This document shows, piece after piece, positions 18,147 to 26,894 of a DNA stretch of 52,730 bases (positions within the stretch are counted from its first letter, which is position 1; each line of letters opens with the position of its first letter). The stretch lies in NCBI GenBank assembly GCA_000403215.2, contig KE159549.1, forward strand, positions 108,489 through 161,218, in the 5' to 3' direction. A program made the position numbers and the translations under genes. The notes under the pieces are model-generated. The model saw only the letters and a program-made list of their open reading frames with translations. It did no database searches and was not told where the DNA came from. This stretch comes from Lachnospiraceae bacterium A4 (GTDB taxonomy: Bacteria; Bacillota; Clostridia; Lachnospirales; Lachnospiraceae).

Positions 18147-19295
18147 ATGGAAAAAACTTATAATGGCAGAGTAAGCATAATTGTTCCTATTTATCAAGGG
18201 AAGAAATACATCCCCAAATTAATTAAAATGGCAGAAATGTGTCAGGAAAAGGCACAAAATCAACAAGGAATAGAACTGATCCTGTCCAACGATGATCCGC
18301 ATGAGAAAATAGAGGAATCTCTTTTCTCTGATACGATAACGATTCATATCCTGAATACAGAAATAAACAGAGGCATTCAGGCGGCCAGAATTCGGGGCCT
18401 TGAAGCAGCAAATGGTGATTTTGTCGTCTTTCTTGATCAGGACGATATTTTATATCCAGATTATATCAACAGCCAGTTATCCCACCTAGGAGATGCCGAT
18501 ACCGCAGTATGCAGATGTATCCATGAGAATCAGCAGTTCTATAACGCTGACAGGAAGTTTGAAGAAGTCATATCAAAAGGCTACATGATGCAAAAAGGCA
18601 ATCCCATCATCTCTGCAGGACAGGTACTGATACGCCGCACATCAGTACCGAAAGTATGGACAGAGAACATCATGAAAACAAATTGCGCAGATGACTATCT
18701 GCTTTGGCTCTGTATGATGGCACAGGGGGCAAAGTTTGCCTTAAATCAGGACATTTTATTTGAGCACGTGGTTCACGGGAACAATTTATCATTGGACAGT
18801 CGGCGTGAATTATCATCTCTGGAGGAAATGTGTGATATTCTCTCCCAAAACAGCGTGTTTGACGAACGGGGAATGAAGCAGATCAGAAGTATGTGTCAGC
18901 ATGTGTTGTCTGAGAGAATAGGGCTTTTGGAAAAGTTCAGAGAGATGTTTTTTGTGCTGAATAAAATGGCAGTCTGTAAAGAGGCGGGGTATACAGTAGG
19001 AAAATATTTACAATCACAAGGGATACACCGAGTTTGTATTTATGGAGCTGGCTATATTGGAAAGCGGCTGGCAGGAGAACTAAAAGAATGTAATATAGAG
19101 ACCGCCTTTTTTATAGACAGAAATGCACATTACCTGACAGAAGAAATTCCGGTTTATCGGTTAGAAGAAGCCCCTAAAGAGGTAGATGCAGTCATTATTT
19201 CTTTAGTGCAAAATTATGATTCAGTCAGAAATGAACTTAGAACAAAATATAAGACAAAGATATATGCAATTCGGGAAATTATAGAGGCCATATAG
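18147..19295 (+). CDS. GT2 glycosyltransferase with C-terminal Rossmann module
   Basis: Residues 9-220 form a GT2 domain: VSIIVPIYQGKKYI, NRGIQAARIRGLEAA and the metal site VFLDQDDILY. A later segment, NCADDYLLWL, is the acceptor-side acidic block. Residues 296-382 are the Rossmann-like module: VCIYGAGYIGKRLAGEL, FFIDRNAHY and AVIISLV. AAAAGAGG precedes the ATG. The architecture is the same as in the genes at 14687 and 19303, yet the catalytic domains differ clearly from one another, so these are not recent tandem copies. Confidence 0.9.
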   Translation: MEKTYNGRVSIIVPIYQGKKYIPKLIKMAEMCQEKAQNQQGIELILSNDDPHEKIEESLFSDTITIHILNTEINRGIQAARIRGLEAANGDFVVFLDQDDILYPDYINSQLSHLGDADTAVCRCIHENQQFYNADRKFEEVISKGYMMQKGNPIISAGQVLIRRTSVPKVWTENIMKTNCADDYLLWLCMMAQGAKFALNQDILFEHVVHGNNLSLDSRRELSSLEEMCDILSQNSVFDERGMKQIRSMCQHVLSERIGLLEKFREMFFVLNKMAVCKEAGYTVGKYLQSQGIHRVCIYGAGYIGKRLAGELKECNIETAFFIDRNAHYLTEEIPVYRLEEAPKEVDAVIISLVQNYDSVRNELRTKYKTKIYAIREIIEAI

Positions 19296-19302
19296 AAAGA
19301 AA

Positions 19303-20484
19303 ATGGCAGGACGAGAGGATTTGGCTGTGGATATGAAGTTAAGTATTATTGTACCAGTATACAACACAAAGCCCTACTTGGACGTGTGTCTGCAAAGTAT
19401 TATTGGACAAACCTATCAAAATCTGGAGATTCTCATAATAGATGATGGTTCTACAGATGGGTCAGATATAGTTTGTAAATCCTATGCTGAGAAAGATCAA
19501 CGTATTTTATACATATGGCAGGAAAATAAAGGTTTGATAGGCGCACGGCACACAGGTGTTGAGCATGCTTCCGGTGATTTTCTGATGTTTGTTGACTCAG
19601 ATGACTGGATTGATAGCGGTATGGCTGCGTTTTTGGCAGAGCAGATACAGGATAGCGATCTGGTTACGACAGGAGTGCATTATGAAACGAAGCCCAATAT
19701 TGTGACAGAATACCTAGATCAGTATGAGGAAGGGGCATATCGCGGAGCAGATAAAGCATTTTTGCTGAAAACAATGCTTTATGATCAGGAATCCGATACA
19801 TTGCAGCGGATGACGCCTTGGATTTGGAACAAGTTATATCGTACGAAAATAGCAAGACAGGTCTATCAGAGTATAGATACAGATAATGCTTTTGCGGAGG
19901 ACGGCGTATTTTTATATAACTATCTCATTCTTACCGGGGCAGTGAAAGTCAGTCACAAGTGTTTTTATCATTACCGCTATCGCTCAGATTCTATGTTTCA
20001 TGGTGGAAATCCCAACATGCTGTCAGATATCAATCAAGCATATCTGGCATTGCAGCCCAATTTTGCGAGGCATCCATTTCATGAAGATTTACTGTCACAG
20101 TTACAGTGCTGGGTAACAGTCACCGCAGTGATGGCAGTAAATGGCGGAATGGGATTTACACCGCAGTGCCAGATTCCTGAATTTATTCTTGACACAGATG
20201 GGTTGAAGGGAAAAAAGATTGTGCTTTATGGTGCTGGAAAGGCGGGAAAAGACTATTTCAGACAGCTTACGAAGATGGGGTATGAAGTTGTTCTCTGGGT
20301 TGACAGGAATTATTGTAATGAAGAACATGTAAAGAATCCGCAGGAAATCCTGAGAGCAGAATATGATGTCATATTGATAGCGGTTAGCAGACCCGAATAT
20401 GTAAAGAGTATCAGGCAGTTATTACAAAGTCTGGGAATTGCAGAGGAAAAGATGATGTGGAAACAGCCTGTCAGAATGATTTAA
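19303..20484 (+). CDS. GT2 glycosyltransferase with C-terminal Rossmann module
   Basis: The GT2 domain begins KLSIIVPVYNTKPYLDVCL, with LEILIIDDGSTDGS, NKGLIGARHTGVEHA and MFVDSDDWID as the metal site. FAEDGVFLYNYL is the downstream acidic block. Residues 306-393 are the Rossmann-like module: IVLYGAGKAGKDYFRQL, LWVDRNY and DVILIAVSRPEY, ending WKQPVRMI. That last tail is closely matched by an orphan remnant at 22449-22586. The start may be ATG 19303 or ATG 19336; the latter gives the usual N-terminus. Confidence 0.9.
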   Translation: MAGREDLAVDMKLSIIVPVYNTKPYLDVCLQSIIGQTYQNLEILIIDDGSTDGSDIVCKSYAEKDQRILYIWQENKGLIGARHTGVEHASGDFLMFVDSDDWIDSGMAAFLAEQIQDSDLVTTGVHYETKPNIVTEYLDQYEEGAYRGADKAFLLKTMLYDQESDTLQRMTPWIWNKLYRTKIARQVYQSIDTDNAFAEDGVFLYNYLILTGAVKVSHKCFYHYRYRSDSMFHGGNPNMLSDINQAYLALQPNFARHPFHEDLLSQLQCWVTVTAVMAVNGGMGFTPQCQIPEFILDTDGLKGKKIVLYGAGKAGKDYFRQLTKMGYEVVLWVDRNYCNEEHVKNPQEILRAEYDVILIAVSRPEYVKSIRQLLQSLGIAEEKMMWKQPVRMI

Positions 20485-20511
20485 ATAGTTTAAGAAGAGA
20501 GGAACTGCAAT

Positions 20512-21366
20512 ATGCATTCTAGTTCATATCTGAAAATGGAGTGGTTTAAGAACCAATATCTTATTACACATAGAAATGAAAAACTAAAGATTCTTGATGT
20601 TGGATCCTACAATATGGGCGGCAGTTATAAACCGCTTTTCAATGAAACTGAATGGACATATACAGGCATGGATATGGTACAGGGGTCAGGAGTGGATATT
20701 GTTGTTCAGAACTGTTATGAATGGAAAGAAATAGAAAATTCAGTTTACGATGTGGTTATTTCAGGTCAGGCGTTTGAACATATGCCATATTTCTGGCTGG
20801 TTATGCAGGAGATTGCACGCGTCTTAAAACCGGATGGCATATGCTGCATTATAGCACCGAGTGCAGGTCCAGAGCATAGGTGTCCAGTGGACTGCTATCG
20901 ATTTTATACAGATGGTATGATTGCACTGGCAGAATATGTCAATATGAATGTGTTACATGCATTTACAGGAGAAGGCATAAGGAATCATAACAGAGACATC
21001 TTTCAGGATAACAGTGGAATATGGCATGATTCAATGCTGATTGCACAAAAGGGCTGGCGTTATCAGATATTAGACACTACAGGAAAAAAGAAAGTAGCTG
21101 CGTGGGGGACAGGAACGCTGGCTGCAAAATTGTGGAATAGGGTGCCTAATCTGGATATTCACATTGTGGTGTTTGTGGATAATGATATGACAAGGCAGGG
21201 AAGTTTTTTTCGCGGAATCAAGGTGATAGCACCCGACGAATTATGGAGGATAGATTATGACATAGTTGTCATATGTTCTCACTATGTCAAAGAGATAAAA
21301 GAACAGCTGATGAGGGAGCTGCAAATAGATATAAAGAGAATAGTTGTGTGTGAGGATTTCATATGA
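20512..21366 (+). CDS. Class I methyltransferase with C-terminal Rossmann module
   Basis: Residues 20-175 form a SAM methyltransferase: LKILDVGSYNMGGSYKPLF (motif I), YTGMDMVQGSGVDIV (motif II), YDVVISGQAFEHM (motif IV) and ARVLKPDGICCIIAPSAG. Residues 193-284 are the Rossmann-like module, with KKVAAWGTGTLAAKLW, VVFVDNDM and DIVVICSHYVKEI. GAGAGGA precedes the ATG. The stop overlaps the next start in an ATGA arrangement, so the two methyltransferases are co-translated. The acceptor is unknown. Confidence 0.88.
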   Translation: MHSSSYLKMEWFKNQYLITHRNEKLKILDVGSYNMGGSYKPLFNETEWTYTGMDMVQGSGVDIVVQNCYEWKEIENSVYDVVISGQAFEHMPYFWLVMQEIARVLKPDGICCIIAPSAGPEHRCPVDCYRFYTDGMIALAEYVNMNVLHAFTGEGIRNHNRDIFQDNSGIWHDSMLIAQKGWRYQILDTTGKKKVAAWGTGTLAAKLWNRVPNLDIHIVVFVDNDMTRQGSFFRGIKVIAPDELWRIDYDIVVICSHYVKEIKEQLMRELQIDIKRIVVCEDFI

Positions 21367-22448
21367 TGCTGGGATTGAGAGATAAGCATATGATAGAAAA
21401 GATACAATATATGTATAGCAAGCTGGGAGATGCACTTTCCAAGGAAATATATATGGACAGGCTGTGTTACAGTATAACACATGATAACAGATATCTTGAG
21501 GATATGATCGGCAGGACAGTAAGAAATCAGGAAGAATGGAAAGGATTCTGCCAGTCTCTGATAGTAAAAGCAGTGGATTCTAAGATGTATTTGTTTGGCG
21601 CCGGTGTATGGGGAACAATACTCTATAATGAGACGAAAAAGTTTTTACAGTGGCAGGGCGTTTTGGATAATCATCCTATGGGAAAAACACTGGGGAATCT
21701 TAGTATTTATTCATTAGAACAATTCATAGATGTTTATGATGATGATGCAGTTATTATTATTACATCATATAAAAATAGTGCTGAAATGTTCACACAGTTA
21801 CAGGAGATAGGAATTTCCAGGAAACAAATATTGGATGCAGCCAGCATAATTTACAAATTGACAGAAGGAGCAATATATTTTGATTTGGAAGAATTAAATC
21901 CACAGAAACAATATGAGATCTTTGTAGATGCAGGCGGATATGACGGGCTTACAACAAAAGGATTTTTAAACTGGTGTAATAGAAAAGGATATTCATACTG
22001 TTTTGAGGCAGATAATACGAATTTGCTGTCTGCAGAATACAATTTGGCTGAGGATATGGAATGCTGTGAAATCGTGCCCAAAGCAGTATGGTCCCAAAGC
22101 TGTTATTTGTCAATGTGTATGAAAGGAAATTGTGCATCCGCTGTCATCAAAGATTCAGGAAGTAATAATATTCAAAGGGTGGAGACAGTGACGCTGGATG
22201 ATTATCTTGGAGATAAGCCAGTTACATATATAAAAATGGATGTTGAAGGTGCGGAGCTGGAAGTTATAAAAGGAGCAAAAAATATAATTATGAGGCAGCA
22301 TCCAAGACTTGCTGTGAGTATTTATCATAAGATAGAGGACATTTGGGAAATTCCGGCTTTGATTTTGGAATACTATCCAGGGTATCAATTGTATCTGCGT
22401 CATTATTCATTTTCGCATTATGATACAGTTTTATATGCGATACCTTAG
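21363..22448 (+). CDS. Rossmann module plus FkbM methyltransferase
   Basis: After a helical N-terminus of about 70 residues comes the Rossmann-like module (74-160): MYLFGAGVWGTILYNE, GVLDNHPMGKTLG and AVIIITSYKNSAEMF. The FkbM domain follows: YEIFVDAGGYDGLTT (motif I), YCFEADNTN (acidic residue after strand 2), then VTLDDYL and YIKMDVEGAELEVIKGA, ending AVSIYHKIEDIWEIP. Module-then-FkbM order matches the gene at 6837, although the two differ throughout. Start ATG 21363 overlaps the previous stop. Confidence 0.9.
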   Translation: MMLGLRDKHMIEKIQYMYSKLGDALSKEIYMDRLCYSITHDNRYLEDMIGRTVRNQEEWKGFCQSLIVKAVDSKMYLFGAGVWGTILYNETKKFLQWQGVLDNHPMGKTLGNLSIYSLEQFIDVYDDDAVIIITSYKNSAEMFTQLQEIGISRKQILDAASIIYKLTEGAIYFDLEELNPQKQYEIFVDAGGYDGLTTKGFLNWCNRKGYSYCFEADNTNLLSAEYNLAEDMECCEIVPKAVWSQSCYLSMCMKGNCASAVIKDSGSNNIQRVETVTLDDYLGDKPVTYIKMDVEGAELEVIKGAKNIIMRQHPRLAVSIYHKIEDIWEIPALILEYYPGYQLYLRHYSFSHYDTVLYAIP

Positions 22449-22586
22449 CAACTGTATTATAAGTATAATCTGATCCTAACAGCCGTCATCAGACAGGAAT
22501 ACGCTGACAGTTTGATTCGTGTTTTGTTAGACATGGGGATAGACCAGAAGCAGACCGTATGGAAGAAGCCAGTGAGAACATTCTAA
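22449..22586 (+). pseudogene. Orphan C-terminal tail of a Rossmann-module protein
   Basis: In the frame opening right after the stop of the FkbM gene, the DNA reads YNLILTAVIRQEYADSLI, then VLLDMGIDQKQTVWKKPVRT and a phenylalanine before TAA at 22584-22586. This aligns without gaps with the last 40 residues of the GT2 protein at 19303 (YDVILIAVSRPEY...WKQPVRMI), with about 17 of 40 identical by eye. There is no start codon and no ribosome site. It is the leftover end of a gene whose body is gone. Confidence 0.75.
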
Positions 22587-22621
22587 AGTACATGTTTGCA
22601 AAAACAAGGGAGGGCAGCAGG

Positions 22622-24037
22622 ATGCACTTTTTACTTTTCGGCACAGGTGATTATTATAACAGGTTTAAGAAATGGTTTCCCAGAGAAAATGTTCTGGCGC
22701 TGCTTGATAATTCTCCTGTCAGGCAGCATACCTTAGTTGATGGAATAGAGGTTTTGCCGCCGTCGGAGGGGATAAAACTAGATTATGACAGTATTGTCAT
22801 TTTAAGTTTTTATATAAAGGAAATGCGGCAGCAGCTTTTAGAACTTGGTGTGGAAGAACGCAGAATCGTGCATTTTTATGATCTGCACTGGCTGATATAT
22901 AATGATTCAGCGAAAAGGGATATACAATATTATGCATGTGCGGATAAAATGATTCTGTCTGATAACAGGGGGCATAACAGAATTTTGCTCCTGTCACACG
23001 ATCTGGAACTGGGTGGACCGGCTCTGGCAGTATTTCATGCCGCAAAAGTGTTGAAACACACTGGCTATCAAGTGGTGGTTGCTTCTATGCAGGATGGTTT
23101 ATTGAGAGATAAAATGGTACAAGAAACAATTCCTGTGGTGGTGGATGTGAATCTTCAGATAGAAACTATGGTGAATGCAGATTGGATAACAAATTTTGAT
23201 TTAATCATCTGTAATACAATCAATTACCATATATTTTTGACAGAGCGTGCTGAGAATGTACCAGTTCTCTGGTGGCTTCATGATTCAGAATTTTTTTATC
23301 ATGGTGTCAGACAGGAAGTTTTGCGTATGATTTCAACAGATCATCTTACAGTCTGTTCTGTTGGAAATGTACCAGCACAGGCGATTCATACATTTTTACC
23401 TGAACTGCCTGTGAAAGAGCTGCTGTATGGAGTGGAAGATACTGTATACGGGGAGGATTATGTGTTGTCTTGTGATGAAGTGAGGGACAAAATTCGCTTT
23501 GTTACAATCGGTTACATAGAGAATAGGAAGGGACAGGATATTTTAATACAGGCTGTCAGATTATTGCCGGAGGAGCTAAGGCAGAAGGCAGAATTTTATC
23601 TAGTGGGGCAGAAATCTTCTATGTTTGCAGGAAAACTGTTAGAGCAGACACGATTAATGCCAGAGATTTTTTTTATTGGAACGGTGGACAGGCAGCGTAT
23701 CAATCAACTGTTAAAGAAGGCGAATGTGATGATTTGTCCGTCGAGAGAAGATCCAATGCCTACGGTTTGCGCAGAAGCCATGATGCATTCTGTACCCTGT
23801 ATTTTATCTGATGCAGCAGGTACAGCAGCATACGTTGAAGATGGCGTCAACGGGCTTGTGTTTCAGAGTGAAAATGTGCAGGAACTTTCGGAAAAAATTA
23901 AATGGTGTATGAATCATATGACGCAGCTGAAAAAAATGGGAGAGGAATCCAGACGAGTATATGAGGCATATTTTTCCATGAGTGTATTTGAGCAGAATCT
24001 TTTGGGCATTGTGGAAAAGAGCATCTTACAATCCTGA
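22622..24037 (+). CDS. Rossmann module fused to GT4 glycosyltransferase
   Basis: I place the start at ATG 22622, which has GGGAGGG 7 bases upstream. An earlier in-frame ATG at 22559 lies inside the orphan tail of a lost gene. Residues 1-95 are the Rossmann-like module (MHFLLFGTGDYYNRF, LALLDNSP, DSIVILSFYIKEM). The rest is GT4: ILLLSHDLELGGPALAVFHA, then VPVLWWLHDSEFF, FVTIGYIENRKGQDILIQA, FFIGTVDRQRINQLL and the donor site PSREDPMPTVCAEAMMHSVPC. Total length is about 471 residues. Confidence 0.9.
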   Translation: MHFLLFGTGDYYNRFKKWFPRENVLALLDNSPVRQHTLVDGIEVLPPSEGIKLDYDSIVILSFYIKEMRQQLLELGVEERRIVHFYDLHWLIYNDSAKRDIQYYACADKMILSDNRGHNRILLLSHDLELGGPALAVFHAAKVLKHTGYQVVVASMQDGLLRDKMVQETIPVVVDVNLQIETMVNADWITNFDLIICNTINYHIFLTERAENVPVLWWLHDSEFFYHGVRQEVLRMISTDHLTVCSVGNVPAQAIHTFLPELPVKELLYGVEDTVYGEDYVLSCDEVRDKIRFVTIGYIENRKGQDILIQAVRLLPEELRQKAEFYLVGQKSSMFAGKLLEQTRLMPEIFFIGTVDRQRINQLLKKANVMICPSREDPMPTVCAEAMMHSVPCILSDAAGTAAYVEDGVNGLVFQSENVQELSEKIKWCMNHMTQLKKMGEESRRVYEAYFSMSVFEQNLLGIVEKSILQS

Positions 24038-24108
24038 TTGGTACGCCTGTGAAAGCAGGAAGATGGAGTTTCGTGTGTCATTGCTTTGAGGATGGAGAAC
24101 ATACAGTA

Positions 24109-26163
24109 ATGGATAATTTGAAACAGATTTTTAGTGATTATATTGATTGTCCGATTGCATTATATGGGCTTGGAATCGAAACAGAGAAGGTGCTGCTTAT
24201 ATTAGAAGGGACATTTCATATTGTTGGGCTGCTGGATAGTTTCCGAGAGGAGGGAGAGCTTTATGGAAAGCGGATTATACCCTTATCTGAATGTGTCCAA
24301 CAGGAAGTAAAACTGATTATTGTTGTAGCGCGTCCCGGTTCGTGCAGGGCAATAGCAAAAAAAATTGGGAACTATTGTATTGAGCATCAAATACAATTGA
24401 TGGATGTCAGGGGTAAAGATTTATGTATGACAAAGCAGGATAGCTATCGTTTTACCAAACAGGGAATTAGCAGAAAACAGTTGGCTGGGCTGGTTGATGA
24501 CAAAGATGCAGTCAGCTTCGATTTGTTTGACACACTGATTATGCGTCAGGTGCTTTTCCCGTCAGATGTAGTGGAACTGACAGAAAACAGATTCAAGAAA
24601 AAGGGTATTTATATAGAAAATTTTCTGCAAAAAAGACAGCAGGCTGAAAAAGAATTATCTATAAAATATGCTCCCTCGTTAATAGACATATATCAATTTG
24701 TATTGGAACATTCTTCGCACGTCTTGGCGAGCGCGGAGGAACTGGCGCAGGTGGAATGGGAAATAGATTATGAACTGGTGACAGCAAGACAGGAGATGGT
24801 TGATTTTGCCGCAGAAATTTATAGAAGAGGGAAGCCTGTATATATTACAACTGATACTTATTATAGCAGGAACCAAATAGAGCAATTGTTTGCAAAATGC
24901 GGGATTACATGCTATACAGATCTCTTGGTGTCCTCCGAATATAAGACGGGAAAAACACAGAAGCTTTTCTGTCATCTAAGGGATATACTACAGGGAAATT
25001 CGTGTGTTCACATAGGAGATGACTTGGCTGTTGACGTGGAAAGCGCCGACAGATGCGGGCTCTGTGGCTGTCAGATTTACAGTGGAGTAGATTTGTTTGA
25101 GATGACTGGTTATCTTGGCATGTGGGAATATATTGAAAGTCTGTCGTCAAGGATAAAACTTGGAATGTTTGTGGCAAGGTTGTTTAACAGTCCATTTCAG
25201 TTTGAGACGCGAAATATGCAGCAAAGTGTCTGCAATGCATATGATGTTGGATATCTTTTTATGGCACCGATCATAACAGATTTTGTACTTTGGTTTAAGA
25301 AACAGGTTATGAAGAAGAGTATCAAAAATGTTTGGTTCTGTGCGAGGGATGGATATTTGATAAAAAAGCTTTATGACATGTTATGTGGTGATGAATTATC
25401 CGTTTATTTTCTATCTTCACGTGCGGCTGCCATCAGAGCAGGGATTGAGAATGAAGCAGATATTGCGTATGTGGATACAATGAAATTCAGCGGTACATTA
25501 TCCCAACAACTGCGAGATCGGTTTGGAATCATTGTGAATGAAGATGTGTTAACAGGAAAAAAGCTCGTTGATTTTTCGCAGGATATTATAGAAAAAGCCA
25601 AACGATATAGGCATCATTATCAAAAGTATATTGACAGTATTGCAAAGGAATCAGGAGATATTGCTTTTTTTGATTTTGTGGCAAAAGGTACTTGTCAGAT
25701 GTTTGTCAACAGGCTTGTGGACAACAAGCTGAGGGGATTGTATTTTCTTCAGATAGAAAAGTCATTTATGAAAGATAAGGCGCTTGACATTACGGCATTT
25801 TATGAGCAGGATGAATCACGGGAAAATGCCATATATGAGGACTATTATATTCTGGAAACGGTTTTGACTTCTCAAGAACCATCTATTGTGGGATTTCATG
25901 AAAACGGAACACCATGTTATACCCGTGAAACAAGAACACAGCAGGAGCTGAGATGCATTGAAAAAATGCAGGACGGTATAACAGATTATTTCCTGAAATA
26001 TTGTAGTTTGTGTCCCAAGGACAAAACAGAGGCAGATCAGAAACTTGACGAGAAACTTCTAAATCAAATACATCGTATTCGGATTCTGGATGAGGACTTT
26101 TGGGCGTTGAAGGTGGAGGATGCTTTTTTTAACAGGATGACAAATATGTCAGATCTGATCTAG
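24109..26163 (+). CDS. Rossmann module fused to HAD-family protein (COG5610-like) with a long C-terminal domain
   Basis: From ATG 24109 the product is about 684 residues. Residues 14-105 form the Rossmann-like module (PIALYGLGIETEKVLL, GLLDSFRE, LIIVVARPG). A HAD domain follows with all four motifs: FDLFDTLI at 137-144, TTDTYYS at 247-253, the lysine of YKTGKTQK at about 282 and HIGDDLAVD at 302-310. The last 330 residues contain NVWFCARDGYLIKKLYDML, YFLSSRAAAIRAG and IAFFDFVAKGTCQMFVN, shared with COG5610-type proteins of glycan loci. Hydrolase or phosphotransferase activity is plausible. The GTG at 24049 has no ribosome site. Confidence 0.85.
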   Translation: MDNLKQIFSDYIDCPIALYGLGIETEKVLLILEGTFHIVGLLDSFREEGELYGKRIIPLSECVQQEVKLIIVVARPGSCRAIAKKIGNYCIEHQIQLMDVRGKDLCMTKQDSYRFTKQGISRKQLAGLVDDKDAVSFDLFDTLIMRQVLFPSDVVELTENRFKKKGIYIENFLQKRQQAEKELSIKYAPSLIDIYQFVLEHSSHVLASAEELAQVEWEIDYELVTARQEMVDFAAEIYRRGKPVYITTDTYYSRNQIEQLFAKCGITCYTDLLVSSEYKTGKTQKLFCHLRDILQGNSCVHIGDDLAVDVESADRCGLCGCQIYSGVDLFEMTGYLGMWEYIESLSSRIKLGMFVARLFNSPFQFETRNMQQSVCNAYDVGYLFMAPIITDFVLWFKKQVMKKSIKNVWFCARDGYLIKKLYDMLCGDELSVYFLSSRAAAIRAGIENEADIAYVDTMKFSGTLSQQLRDRFGIIVNEDVLTGKKLVDFSQDIIEKAKRYRHHYQKYIDSIAKESGDIAFFDFVAKGTCQMFVNRLVDNKLRGLYFLQIEKSFMKDKALDITAFYEQDESRENAIYEDYYILETVLTSQEPSIVGFHENGTPCYTRETRTQQELRCIEKMQDGITDYFLKYCSLCPKDKTEADQKLDEKLLNQIHRIRILDEDFWALKVEDAFFNRMTNMSDLI

Positions 26164-26210
26164 CACAGGAAATGAGGCTATCCAGTTTTTAGACAGGAGG
26201 AAAGTATAAA

Positions 26211-26882
26211 ATGTACTTTGAATTGACGGCATCAATGATGTGTGCCAATTATGGAAATCTGGAAAATGAGATCAAACAGCTCGACGAGAGCGGCATTGAT
26301 TCTTTCCACATCGACATTATGGACGGACGCTTCGTGCCAAACTACGCCATGTCTTTAAATGACATGAAATACATCGCCAGCGCGACAAAGAAACCACTCG
26401 ACGTACACCTAATGATCGAACACCCAAACAATAATGTGCAGTTATTTCTGAATAATTTAAGACCCGGCGATACCGTCTACATTCATCCAGAAGCAGAGTA
26501 TCACCCTTCCACAACGCTGCAAAAGATCATCAATGCAGGAATGATTCCCGGAATTGCCATCAATCCGGGCACCAGCGTAGAGACCGTGTATGAGATGCTC
26601 CGCATTGTGAAAAAGGTTCTCGTCATGACGGTGAATCCGGGCAATGCAGGACAGATGTACATGCCCTATGTCGGCAAAAAGATCTCACGTCTGCTGCTCC
26701 TCAAAGGAGAGATGTGCTTCAGACTCTACTGGGACGGGGCATGCAGTGCGGACAAGATTCTCAAGTTTGCACCGATGGGCATGGACGGGTTTGTGCTTGG
26801 CACGACACTGCTTTTTGGCAAGAAAAGATCATATAAAGAAATTATGCAGGAAATTCGCAAGTGCTGTGATGATATAGATTGA
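26211..26882 (+). CDS. Ribulose-phosphate 3-epimerase family protein
   Basis: The 223-residue TIM barrel shows HIDIMDGRFVPNYAMS (metal His and catalytic Asp), DVHLMIEHP (metal His), VMTVNPGNAGQMY and LYWDGACS, where the Asp is the second catalytic acid. It interconverts ribulose-5-phosphate and xylulose-5-phosphate, or a close analogue such as allulose-6-phosphate. The VNPGNAGQ loop differs from the usual VNPGFGGQ, hinting at a different substrate. AGGAGG stands before the ATG. It lies 12 bases upstream of a cytidylyltransferase, suggesting pentulose or pentitol supply for a CDP-activated sugar alcohol. GC-rich codons begin here. Confidence 0.85.
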   Translation: MYFELTASMMCANYGNLENEIKQLDESGIDSFHIDIMDGRFVPNYAMSLNDMKYIASATKKPLDVHLMIEHPNNNVQLFLNNLRPGDTVYIHPEAEYHPSTTLQKIINAGMIPGIAINPGTSVETVYEMLRIVKKVLVMTVNPGNAGQMYMPYVGKKISRLLLLKGEMCFRLYWDGACSADKILKFAPMGMDGFVLGTTLLFGKKRSYKEIMQEIRKCCDDID

Positions 26883-26894
26883 TGGAGGGGAAAC

